Shown here piece by piece: positions 43,997 to 51,517 of a DNA stretch of 64,000 nt. Source of the DNA: JAJYRX01 sp041655275 (GTDB taxonomy: Bacteria > Pseudomonadota > Gammaproteobacteria > Burkholderiales > Burkholderiaceae_B); the NCBI GenBank assembly GCA_041655275.1, contig JBBAFU010000014.1:9417-73416 (forward strand), given 5' to 3'. Position 1 is the stretch's first letter; every line of letters begins with the position of its first letter. The notes under the pieces are model-generated. The model was not told the origin of the DNA and did not search any database. It was given only the letters and a program-made list of their open reading frames with translations. The translations under genes and the position numbers were made by a program.

Positions 43997-44860
43997 ATGC
44001 TGTGGCGCTACGTCCTGGCTCTGGTTGTGGTGTTGGCGGGACTGGTCCTGCTGTCCGGAAAGGTCGTCCAGCAGCTGGCCGTGGGTGACCCGCACATGAC
44101 GGGGGCACTGATCGGGGGTCTGGTGGCTGCGCTGGCAACAGCCCTGGGGACCTTGCCGGCCATGGTTTCGGGCCGCTATTCACAACGCGCCAATGACACC
44201 ATGATGGGTTTTGGCGCCGGCGTGATGCTGGCCGCCACATCCTTCTCGCTCATCCTGCCCGGCCTCCAGGTGGCAGGCGAGCAGGGTGCAGGTCCCTGGC
44301 TGGCAGGCGGCATGGTGGGCGCGGGCATCATCATCGGTGCCCTCGGGCTGCTGGTGCTCGATCGTGTGATGCCGCATGAACACTTCGTCAAGGGGGTGGA
44401 AGGCATACCGGCGGCACGCCTGAAGCGCGTATGGCTGTTCGTGTTTGCCATCATCCTGCACAATATTCCCGAAGGGCTGGCGATCGGCGTCGCCTTTGCC
44501 GGCCCCGATCTTGTGGGTGCGCGTGCCCTGACGCTGGGCATTGCCATCCAGGATATTCCCGAAGGCCTGGTGATTGCCGTGGCGTTGATGGGGGCGGGCT
44601 ACGGGCGCGGGTTGTCCCTGTTCATCGGCATGCTGTCCGGCCTGGTGGAACCGGTGGCGGCAGTGCTGGCAGTGGCGCTGGTCGGTCTTTCGGCGGGTCT
44701 TCTGCCCTGGGGGCTGGCGATCGCAGCAGGGGCCATGCTGTTCGTCATCAGCCATGAGATCATTCCCGAATCCCACCGTCAGGGTCACGAGACCTGGGCC
44801 ACCTGCGGGCTCATTGTGGGCTTCGTGGTGATGATGCTGCTCGATACTGCACTGGGCTGA
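43997..44860 (+). CDS. ZIP family divalent metal transporter
   Basis: A 287-residue zinc/iron permease with about eight hydrophobic helices. The paired metal-binding helices are seen as LHNIPEGLAIGVAFAG (helix 4) and IQDIPEGLVIAVALMGAG (helix 5); the H of the first is replaced by Q in the second. FVISHEIIPESHRQGHE follows near the end. The ATG at 43997 is used; the open frame extends upstream but overlaps groEL. The likely role is zinc, iron or manganese transport. Confidence 0.88.
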   Translation: MLWRYVLALVVVLAGLVLLSGKVVQQLAVGDPHMTGALIGGLVAALATALGTLPAMVSGRYSQRANDTMMGFGAGVMLAATSFSLILPGLQVAGEQGAGPWLAGGMVGAGIIIGALGLLVLDRVMPHEHFVKGVEGIPAARLKRVWLFVFAIILHNIPEGLAIGVAFAGPDLVGARALTLGIAIQDIPEGLVIAVALMGAGYGRGLSLFIGMLSGLVEPVAAVLAVALVGLSAGLLPWGLAIAAGAMLFVISHEIIPESHRQGHETWATCGLIVGFVVMMLLDTALG

Positions 44861-44913
44861 GTTGCGCGCGTACAATGAGGTGCAATTTTGCGCCGCGATG
44901 GCGAGGAGGCAGG

Positions 44914-45729
44914 ATGGCCGGCTTTCGGCACAAGCTGGAACAGGCATGGAAGCGCACGGGCTCGCAGCTGGTCGTCGGGCTGGATCCGGCGCCGGGCCGT
45001 TTTCCGCCCGAGCTGGCACAGCGCGATGATGCCCTGTACGCGTTCTGTCGCGCCATCATCGATGCAACCGCACCCTATGCCTGCGCCTTCAAGCCCCAGG
45101 TGGCATATTTTGCCGCGCAACGCGCCGAAGACCAGCTCGAGGCCGTCTGTGCCTATCTGCGGCAGGCCTGGCCTGCACTGCCCATCGTGCTGGATGCCAA
45201 GCGGGGTGATATCGGCGCCACGGCCGAGCAGTACGCCCGCGAGGCTTTCGAGCGCTACCAGGCTGATGCGGTCACGGTGAATCCCTATATGGGGCATGAT
45301 TCCGTGATGCCTTATCTGGCCTGGCGCGATCGCGGCATCATTGTGCTGTGCCGCACGTCCAATCCCGGCGGCTCCGACCTGCAGTTCCTGTGCACGGCCG
45401 ATGGCACACCGCTCTATCTGCACGTGGCCGCACAGGTGGCGGATCACTGGGATCGTGACCGGCAGTGTGCGCTGGTGGTGGGCGCCACATTTCCGGAAGA
45501 GATTGCCAGGGTGCGTGCGCGTGTGGGCGACATGCCCCTGCTCATTCCCGGTATTGGTGCGCAGGGCGGCGATCTCGAGGCCACGGTGCGCGCCGGACGC
45601 ACGGCGGACGGCCTTGGGATGATGATCAATTCGTCACGTGCCATACTCTACGCCAGTGAAGGAGAGGACTGGCAGGCGGCCGCCGCGCAGGTCGCCCGTG
45701 TCACGCGCGATGCCATCAATAGCTATTGA
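44914..45729 (+). CDS. pyrF: Orotidine 5'-phosphate decarboxylase
   Basis: A 271-residue enzyme of the last step of UMP synthesis, of the longer type 2 subfamily found in actinobacteria, Myxococcus and betaproteobacteria. The catalytic block is VLDAKRGDIGATAEQYAREAF, with VVGATFPEEIARVR and a C-terminal PGIGAQGGD. GAGGAGG precedes the ATG at 44914. Its last codons carry an OxyR-type operator for the downstream gene. Confidence 0.94.
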   Translation: MAGFRHKLEQAWKRTGSQLVVGLDPAPGRFPPELAQRDDALYAFCRAIIDATAPYACAFKPQVAYFAAQRAEDQLEAVCAYLRQAWPALPIVLDAKRGDIGATAEQYAREAFERYQADAVTVNPYMGHDSVMPYLAWRDRGIIVLCRTSNPGGSDLQFLCTADGTPLYLHVAAQVADHWDRDRQCALVVGATFPEEIARVRARVGDMPLLIPGIGAQGGDLEATVRAGRTADGLGMMINSSRAILYASEGEDWQAAAAQVARVTRDAINSY

Positions 45730-45755
45730 CTATCGGAACAATTAAAAGAATCAAT
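45719..45755 (+). promoter_or_regulatory. OxyR-type operator upstream of ahpC
   Basis: Four tetranucleotides are spaced exactly seven bases apart: ATAG, CTAT, ATTA, CAAT. This is the ATAG-N7-CTAT-N7-ATAG-N7-CTAT pattern of OxyR, with the first two perfect. It overlaps the pyrF stop codon and ends directly before the -35 of the ahpC promoter, the position where OxyR activates. Confidence 0.75.
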
Positions 45756-45784
45756 TTTACAAATGGTGCGCTGCTTCCTATACT
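45756..45784 (+). promoter_or_regulatory. ahpC promoter
   Basis: TTTACA (45756-45761) and TATACT (45779-45784) are separated by 17 bases, a good sigma-70 promoter about 43 bases before the ahpC ATG. It abuts the OxyR-type site. Confidence 0.8.
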
Positions 45785-45826
45785 GTTCCCACAGTCTCCG
45801 ATCAACCCAATCGAAAAGGAAGCTTC

Positions 45827-46390
45827 ATGTCTCTGATCAATACACAGATCAAGCCTTTCCAGGCCAAGGCCTATCACGAGGGCAAGTTCATCGATGTCAG
45901 CAATGAGAGCATTGCCGGCAAATGGTCCGTCTTCGTGTTCTATCCCGCTGATTTCACCTTCGTGTGCCCCACGGAGCTGGAGGACCTGGCGGATCTGTAT
46001 CCTGATTTTCAGAAGATCGGGGTTGAGATCTACAGTGTATCTACTGATACGCACTTTTCCCACAAGGCCTGGCATGACACCTCGGATGCCATCGGCAAGG
46101 TGAACTATCCGATGCTGGCTGATCCCACGCATCAGCTGTCACGCAACTTCGAAGTGCTGATCGAGGAAGAGGGCATCGCCCTGCGCGGTACCTTCGTCGT
46201 CAATCCCGAAGGCGTGATCAAGGTATTGGAAGTGCATGACAACGGCATCGGCCGCGTGGCGTCCGAGCTGCTGCGCAAGGTCAAGGCAGCCCAGTACATT
46301 GCCGCCCATCCCGACGAAGTCTGCCCCGCCAAGTGGCAGGAAGGCGCCGAGACGCTCAAGCCTTCGCTCGATCTCGTCGGCAAGATCTGA
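45827..46390 (+). CDS. ahpC: Alkyl hydroperoxide reductase subunit C (peroxiredoxin)
   Basis: A 187-residue typical 2-Cys peroxiredoxin of the AhpC class. The peroxidatic cysteine is in FYPADFTFVCPTELEDLADLY and the resolving cysteine in HPDEVCPAKWQEG. It reduces hydrogen peroxide and organic peroxides with electrons from AhpF, encoded 91 bases downstream. AAAGGAAG precedes the ATG. Confidence 0.97.
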   Translation: MSLINTQIKPFQAKAYHEGKFIDVSNESIAGKWSVFVFYPADFTFVCPTELEDLADLYPDFQKIGVEIYSVSTDTHFSHKAWHDTSDAIGKVNYPMLADPTHQLSRNFEVLIEEEGIALRGTFVVNPEGVIKVLEVHDNGIGRVASELLRKVKAAQYIAAHPDEVCPAKWQEGAETLKPSLDLVGKI

Positions 46391-46413
46391 TCGCGCCCTG
46401 CGTCATGTTCCCG

Positions 46414-46446
46414 CGTGCCGCCGCTTCTTTGCGTTGCGGCGGCCAC
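46414..46446 (+). repeat. Intercistronic hairpin between ahpC and ahpF
   Basis: GCCGCCGC (46417-46424) and GCGGCGGC (46436-46443) form an exact eight-base-pair stem with an 11-base loop, extended by CGTG/CACG-type pairing around one bulge. It could reduce transcription into ahpF or protect the ahpC message, giving the usual excess of AhpC over AhpF. Confidence 0.55.
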
Positions 46447-46481
46447 GCCCGATCCCAACCCTTGTCCAGGATGATCCCGTC

Positions 46482-48074
46482 ATGTTAGATGCCAATCTCA
46501 AGGCCCAGTTGAACACCTATATGAAGATGGTGGTCCAGCCCATAGAGCTGGTTGCCAATCTGGGTGATGATGCCAAGTCTGCAGAATTGCGCAGCCTGCT
46601 CCAGGACATCGGGCAGATGTCGGAACACATCCGTTTCATCGAGACGGCGGATGCACAGCAACGCGTGCCGTCGTTCGAGATACGCCGCAAGGACACCGCC
46701 ATTGCCGTGGGCTTTGCCGGGATTCCCATGGGGCACGAGTTCACCTCGCTGGTGCTTGCCCTGCTCCAGGTGGGGGGGCATCCCATCAAGCTGGATGAGG
46801 ACACCATCCAGCAGATCCGGGACCTGCCGGGCGACTACGTGTTCGAGACCTTCTTTTCCCTGTCATGCCAGAACTGCCCGGATACCGTCCAGGCACTGAA
46901 CACCATGGCAGTCATCAATCCGCGCATCCGCCACACGTCTATCGACGGCGCCCTGTTCCAGCAGGAAGTGGAGGCGCGCGAGATCATGTCGGTGCCCACG
47001 GTGTTTCTGGACGGCGAGGCGTTTGCCCAGGGGCGCACCAGCGTCGAGGCCCTGCTGGCCCGGCTGGATACGGCCTCGGAAAGCCGGCGCGCCGAGGAGC
47101 TCAGCGCACGCGAGCCCTACGAGGTGCTGATCGTGGGTGGTGGCCCTGCCGGTGCCGCCGCAGCCGTGTATTCCGCACGCAAGGGCATTCGCACCGGTGT
47201 CGTGGCCGAGCGTTTTGGTGGTCAGGTGCTGGATACCATGACGATAGAGAACTTCATTTCCGTGAAGGAGACCGACGGCCCCCGTTTTGCGACGGCGCTG
47301 GAGGAGCATGTGCGCGCCTATGACGTGGATATCATGAATCTCCAGCAGGCCGGTGCGCTGTCCCGCCAGGGGGAGTTCTTCGAGGTGCAGCTGGCATCGG
47401 GCGCCGTGCTGAGGGGGCGCAGCATCGTGCTGGCCACCGGTGCGCGCTGGCGCCAGATCAATGTGCCGGGCGAAGATGAGTATCGCAACAAGGGTGTGGC
47501 CTACTGCCCGCATTGTGACGGCCCGCTGTTCAAGGGCAAGCGGGTTGCAGTGATCGGCGGCGGTAACTCCGGTGTCGAGGCGGCCATCGACCTGGCCGGT
47601 GTGGTCGCGCATGTCACCCTGATCGAGTATGACGCGGCGCTGCGTGCCGATGATGTGCTGCAGCGCAAGTTGCGCAGCCTGCCCAATGTGAGCATCATCA
47701 CCTCGGCGCAGACGACCGGGATCCATGGCGATGGCAGCCGCGTCAATGGTCTGCAGTACACGGATCGCAATAGCGGCGAATCGCAGCATGTGGCCCTGGA
47801 AGGCGTGTTCATCCAGATCGGCCTGGTGCCCAACACGGAGTGGCTGAAGGGCAGTGTCGCCCTGTCGCGCCATGGCGAGATCGAGATCGATGCCCGCGGG
47901 CAGACGTCGGTGGCGGGTGTCTTTGCTGCCGGTGATGCCACCACGGTGCCGTACAAGCAGATCGTGATCGCCGCCGGCGATGGCGCCAAGGCAGCCCTGA
48001 GTGCCTTCGATTACCTGATCCGCTCCTCTGCGGATACGGTCACGGAAAGCGAGGCCGCAGCAGCGATCGCCTGA
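46482..48074 (+). CDS. ahpF: Alkyl hydroperoxide reductase subunit F
   Basis: A 530-residue FAD/NADH flavoprotein disulfide reductase. An N-terminal tandem thioredoxin-like domain carries CQNCPDTVQALN. A linker follows, then a thioredoxin-reductase-like part with the FAD motif VLIVGGGPAGAAAAVYSARKG, the redox cysteines in AYCPHCDGPLFKGK and the NAD motif VAVIGGGNSGVEAAIDLAG. It recycles AhpC. The ATG at 46482 is used, as the longer open frame upstream overlaps ahpC. Confidence 0.96.
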   Translation: MLDANLKAQLNTYMKMVVQPIELVANLGDDAKSAELRSLLQDIGQMSEHIRFIETADAQQRVPSFEIRRKDTAIAVGFAGIPMGHEFTSLVLALLQVGGHPIKLDEDTIQQIRDLPGDYVFETFFSLSCQNCPDTVQALNTMAVINPRIRHTSIDGALFQQEVEAREIMSVPTVFLDGEAFAQGRTSVEALLARLDTASESRRAEELSAREPYEVLIVGGGPAGAAAAVYSARKGIRTGVVAERFGGQVLDTMTIENFISVKETDGPRFATALEEHVRAYDVDIMNLQQAGALSRQGEFFEVQLASGAVLRGRSIVLATGARWRQINVPGEDEYRNKGVAYCPHCDGPLFKGKRVAVIGGGNSGVEAAIDLAGVVAHVTLIEYDAALRADDVLQRKLRSLPNVSIITSAQTTGIHGDGSRVNGLQYTDRNSGESQHVALEGVFIQIGLVPNTEWLKGSVALSRHGEIEIDARGQTSVAGVFAAGDATTVPYKQIVIAAGDGAKAALSAFDYLIRSSADTVTESEAAAAIA

Positions 48075-48123
48075 TCGCGCAGTACAATTCCCGTCTTGAT
48101 GTTCACGCAGCCGGAGATCGGGA

Positions 48124-49110
48124 ATGAGTGCAGGAATCAGGGTAGGCATTGTGGGGCATGGCAATCTGGGCAGGGGCGTGCGGCTGGCGCTGCAGCACTG
48201 CCCGGACATGTGTCTGGAGGCCATCTTCTCGCGTCGCGACCCGGCCCGCCTGGGCGTCGCGCCGGGCGGACCGGCCGTGTATCCGCTGGCGCGCGTGCAG
48301 GAGTTTCGCGATGCGCTCGACGTGCTCATCCTGTGCGGCGGCTCGCGCAAGGATCTGCCCGAACAGGGTCCTGCCCTGGCGCGTGATTTCTGCACGGTCG
48401 ACAGTTTCGATACCCACGCCCGCATTCCCGAATACTTCAGCCAGGTGGATACGGCGGCGCGCGCGGGCGGGCGGCTGGCGCTCATTTCCACAGGCTGGGA
48501 CCCCGGCCTGTTTTCCGTCAATCGCCTTCTGGGCGAGGCTATCCTGCCTGAAGGAAGCACCTATACCTTCTGGGGCAAGGGCCTGAGCCAGGGGCATTCG
48601 GATGCCGTACGTCGCGTGCCCGGCGTGCATGACGCCGTCCAGTACACCATCCCCCGTAGCGCCGCCATCGAGCGCGTGCGCGCGGGCGAGACACCGGCGC
48701 TGTCCACGCGCGAACGCCATACGCGCGAGTGTTTCGTGGTGCTCGAGCAGGGAGCGGATGCCGAGACCGTGCGCGACGCCATCGTGAGCATGCCCGATTA
48801 TTTTGCCGATTACGATACCAGCGTCCATTTCATCGATGCCGAAACGCTGGCGCGCGACCATTCGGCGATGCCGCATGGGGGGTTTGTGATCCGCAGTGGC
48901 CAGACCGATGCGGGCCATGCGCAGGTGATGGAGTTTTCGCTGCGCCTGCAAAGCAATCCCGAGTTCACCTCCAGCGTGCTCGTGGCCTATGCGCGTGCGG
49001 TGGTCCGGCTGTATCAGAAAGGCGAGACGGGTGCCATCACACCGTTCGATGTGGCGCCCGGCCTGCTCTCGCCACGCTCGCCGGAGGCGTTGCGCAAGGA
49101 TTTGCTCTGA
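48124..49110 (+). CDS. ddh: meso-Diaminopimelate D-dehydrogenase
   Basis: A 328-residue NADPH-dependent enzyme that interconverts tetrahydrodipicolinate plus ammonia with meso-diaminopimelate in one step, bypassing the succinylase branch of lysine synthesis. It has IRVGIVGHGNLGRGVRLAL, LILCGGSRKDLPEQGP, VDSFDTHARIPEYF, STGWDPGLFSVNRLLGEAILPEGSTYTFWGKGLSQGHSDAVRRVPGV and HGGFVIRSGQTD. The enzyme is patchily distributed and not the usual route in this class. It sits alone after ahpF; the gene ends just before the toxin-antitoxin operator. Confidence 0.92.
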   Translation: MSAGIRVGIVGHGNLGRGVRLALQHCPDMCLEAIFSRRDPARLGVAPGGPAVYPLARVQEFRDALDVLILCGGSRKDLPEQGPALARDFCTVDSFDTHARIPEYFSQVDTAARAGGRLALISTGWDPGLFSVNRLLGEAILPEGSTYTFWGKGLSQGHSDAVRRVPGVHDAVQYTIPRSAAIERVRAGETPALSTRERHTRECFVVLEQGADAETVRDAIVSMPDYFADYDTSVHFIDAETLARDHSAMPHGGFVIRSGQTDAGHAQVMEFSLRLQSNPEFTSSVLVAYARAVVRLYQKGETGAITPFDVAPGLLSPRSPEALRKDLL

Positions 49111-49114
49111 TTTC

Positions 49115-49137
49115 ATGTACGGTATAATACCGTACAT
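49115..49137 (+). promoter_or_regulatory. Perfect palindromic operator/promoter of the toxin-antitoxin pair
   Basis: Two exact 11-base arms (ATGTACGGTAT and its complement) are separated by one base. A TATAAT (49123-49128) lies inside, so the -10 element is embedded in the operator. It starts four bases after the ddh stop and lies 14 bases before the antitoxin ATG. A ribbon-helix-helix antitoxin dimer bound here would block its own promoter. Confidence 0.85.
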
Positions 49138-49151
49138 ACAGGAGATTAATC

Positions 49152-49421
49152 ATGACTGCAACCGCTCGTCTGGATCTGCGCATGGCAGCTCGGGACAAGG
49201 AAAAAATCATGCTTGCGGCACACTCGCGTGGTGTGCCGGTAGCTACTTTTGTGCGTATGGCCGCGCTGCACGCAGCTGACGCTGTGATGCACGAAACCGG
49301 TGCTGCGGCCCCGTCGCCACCATTGAAAGCAGACGCCGGGACATTGGCGGACCGCTTGCGTGGCCGTGCGAGTACACGCATGAGTACGGATGAAATCATG
49401 CAATTGATGCGCGACGCATGA
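49152..49421 (+). CDS. Antitoxin with ribbon-helix-helix (DUF1778/TacA-like) N-terminus and VapB-like C-terminus
   Basis: An 89-residue protein. Residues 1-48 (ARLDLRMAARDKEKIMLAAHSRGVPVATFVRMAALHAADAVM) resemble the DNA-binding ribbon-helix-helix of TacA/DUF1778 antitoxins. Residues 65-89 (ADRLRGRASTRMSTDEIMQLMRDA) resemble the toxin-binding tail of VapB-type antitoxins (TDEIMxLxR). GGAG precedes the ATG and the stop overlaps the toxin start (ATGA), the coupled order expected for a type II pair. The family labels are by resemblance only. Confidence 0.85.
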   Translation: MTATARLDLRMAARDKEKIMLAAHSRGVPVATFVRMAALHAADAVMHETGAAAPSPPLKADAGTLADRLRGRASTRMSTDEIMQLMRDA

Positions 49422-49822
49422 GCGCCGTACTGGTCGATTCGAATGTCCTGCTGGATGTGTTTACCGATGACGCGCATTGGTATGCTTGGTCGGCCGCGCA
49501 ATTGAATGCTGGCGCCGCCCGGGGCGAGCTCTGCATCAACCCCATCATCTATGCCGAGGTATCGGTGGGTTTTGAGCGCATCGAAGATCTGAACGCTGCG
49601 CTGGCGCCTGATGTTTTCGTCCGCCGGCCCTTGCCGTGGGAAGCAGGATTCCTGGCGGGGAAGGCATTCCTCAGCTATCGCCGTGCAAGAGGCATGCGAT
49701 CGTCGCCCCTGCCCGATTTCTATATTGGTGCGCATGCATCCATTGAAGGGATGACGTTGCTCACGCGAGATGCCCGTCGCTATCGTACTTATTACCCGAA
49801 GCTGAAGCTCATATGCCCGTGA
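49418..49822 (+). CDS. vapC: PIN-domain toxin, VapC type
   Basis: A 134-residue PIN-domain ribonuclease. The acidic metal-binding residues are in place: D7 (VLVDSNVLLDVF), E47 (PIIYAEVSVGFE), D100 (LPDFYIGAHA) and D118 (LLTRDARRYRTYYPKL). The C-terminal LLTRDxxRYRTYFP-like stretch is common in VapC. Such toxins cut tRNA or rRNA until bound by the antitoxin. It is translationally coupled to the antitoxin gene. Confidence 0.9.
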   Translation: MSAVLVDSNVLLDVFTDDAHWYAWSAAQLNAGAARGELCINPIIYAEVSVGFERIEDLNAALAPDVFVRRPLPWEAGFLAGKAFLSYRRARGMRSSPLPDFYIGAHASIEGMTLLTRDARRYRTYYPKLKLICP

Positions 49823-49837
49823 ACGGGCGCTGCGGAC

Positions 49838-51358
49838 TCAAAGACGCTCCAGAATGCGTCTGCAGCTGATGTCCGGCGTTGCGTCGGCGGCAATCATGAT
49901 CCAGTCTTCCGGCGGCTCATGCTGTTCGAGCTGGACCCGGACGACGGCCTCGGTGGCGTCCGAAGGATCGTTGCGGCGGGCCGCCACACGCGCCAGGAGC
50001 TGTTCCGCCGGAGCGTGCAGCCATATGCCCTGAAACGGTACACCGGCGGTCTGTGCGCAGGCGCGCAGCGCATCGCGCTGCGACGGCTGGGCAAATACGG
50101 CATCGGCCAGCACCGGCCAGCCGCCTGCCAGCACTGCTCCGGCCTTTTCCATCAGACGGGCGTACACCGCCTGTGATGCCTGCGTCGTATAGCTTTCTGC
50201 GGGCAGGCGCGACTGTGCGCTGACGCCGGCCATTTTCTTGCGCAGGCGATCGCTGGCCAGGATGCGTGCGCCCGGGGCCGGTCCGATATGGGGTGCCAGC
50301 AGCGCGGCCACTGTGGATTTTCCCGTACCACTGAGCCCGCCGATGGCCAGCAGACGTGGCGTGTCAGGGGTGAGCAGGGCGTGTGCCAGCGCCAGATAGC
50401 CGGCGGCCTCGTTGTGCAGGGCGGTGTCGGTGCCTCCGCCGGCATGCCACTGCGTGGCCATGACCTGGGCGCGTATGGTGGCGCGCAGGGCCATGAACCA
50501 GGGCAGGACGGCCAGACCATCGTCGTCGTCCGTCAGGTCCAGGTAGCGGTTGAGGATGCGATTGGCTTCGGCACGCAATTGCAGGTGCCAGAGGTCCATG
50601 AGCAGGAAGGCGAGGTCATAGAGTACATCGATGGTGGCCAGGGCATCGTCGAACTCTATGCAGTCGAACAGCGTGGGCATGCCGTCAAGCAGGCACAGGT
50701 TGCGCAGGTGCAGATCACCGTGACAGCGGCGTACACGACCGGCACGCGCGCGGATATCCAGCAGACCCTCATGCCGGGCCAGACCGGCGCGCAGCGCAGC
50801 CCACAGCGCGTGTACCGGCTCTGTGCCGAAGGCCGGCACCATGGCTCCGGCCTGCTCACCCAGCGCGAGCACGGCGGCCATGCGCGCCGCGCCATCGGTC
50901 TGCCGGTGAATTTCGGCCTGTGCATGGAATTCAGCAATGCGGGCGGCCACCGTTTCGAGGAGGGGGGCGTCCAGCGCACCCCGACGTGCCAGATCGCTGA
51001 GCAGGCTGCCTTCGGGAAAGCGGCGCATTTCCACGACGGCATCCACCAGCGGACCGTTGCCGTCCAGTGTGAGCCCGCCTGCGGCGTCGCGGGTGATGCG
51101 TCGGGCTGCGAGGTAGAGTGCAGGTGCCGTGCGCCGGTTGAGCCTGAGCTCCTGTTCGCAGGCCTGCAGGCGCTGCCCGGGCGTGGAAAAGTCCAGATAG
51201 GGCAGGCGCAGGGCGCGCTTGAGCTTCCATGCCCTGTCGCCACGCAGGACAATTACCGAGATATGGGTGAAGATGAGCTGCGCGGGTGTGGCGGCATCGC
51301 CCGTTTCGGCTGATGTCTTCAGGAAATGAATCACGGCTTCCTGCTGTCGTTCCGGCAT
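49838..51358 (-). CDS. Bifunctional aminoglycoside-phosphotransferase-like / P-loop kinase fusion protein
   Basis: A 506-residue protein of two parts. Residues about 25-320 resemble aminoglycoside phosphotransferases, with RCHGDLHLRNLCLLDG (catalytic HGDLH, 213-217) and the metal-binding FDCIEFDDAL. Residues about 335-506 form a P-loop NTPase of the zeta-toxin/gluconate kinase type, with Walker A GGLSGTGKST (340-349) and LRKKMAG, YTTQASQAVYARL and LADAVFAQPSQRDALRA. The fused family is widespread in proteobacteria; its substrate is not known. The start is the ATG at 51358. It is convergent with the toxin gene, with 15 bases between stops. Confidence 0.88.
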   Translation of the reverse strand: MPERQQEAVIHFLKTSAETGDAATPAQLIFTHISVIVLRGDRAWKLKRALRLPYLDFSTPGQRLQACEQELRLNRRTAPALYLAARRITRDAAGGLTLDGNGPLVDAVVEMRRFPEGSLLSDLARRGALDAPLLETVAARIAEFHAQAEIHRQTDGAARMAAVLALGEQAGAMVPAFGTEPVHALWAALRAGLARHEGLLDIRARAGRVRRCHGDLHLRNLCLLDGMPTLFDCIEFDDALATIDVLYDLAFLLMDLWHLQLRAEANRILNRYLDLTDDDDGLAVLPWFMALRATIRAQVMATQWHAGGGTDTALHNEAAGYLALAHALLTPDTPRLLAIGGLSGTGKSTVAALLAPHIGPAPGARILASDRLRKKMAGVSAQSRLPAESYTTQASQAVYARLMEKAGAVLAGGWPVLADAVFAQPSQRDALRACAQTAGVPFQGIWLHAPAEQLLARVAARRNDPSDATEAVVRVQLEQHEPPEDWIMIAADATPDISCRRILERL

Positions 51359-51517
51359 GGCGTATGCTCCAGACGTGTCATGAACGTCATGATGCCTGAG
51401 GCCGGGCGGACAGGCCAGCGCTTGCCTAGGGTTATCCCGTTTTGGTCCTGGGGCGATTGCGGTTAGAATTTTCGATTCCACTGGCGCCAGGCGCCGCTGC
51501 AGTCCTCTTCGGAATGG

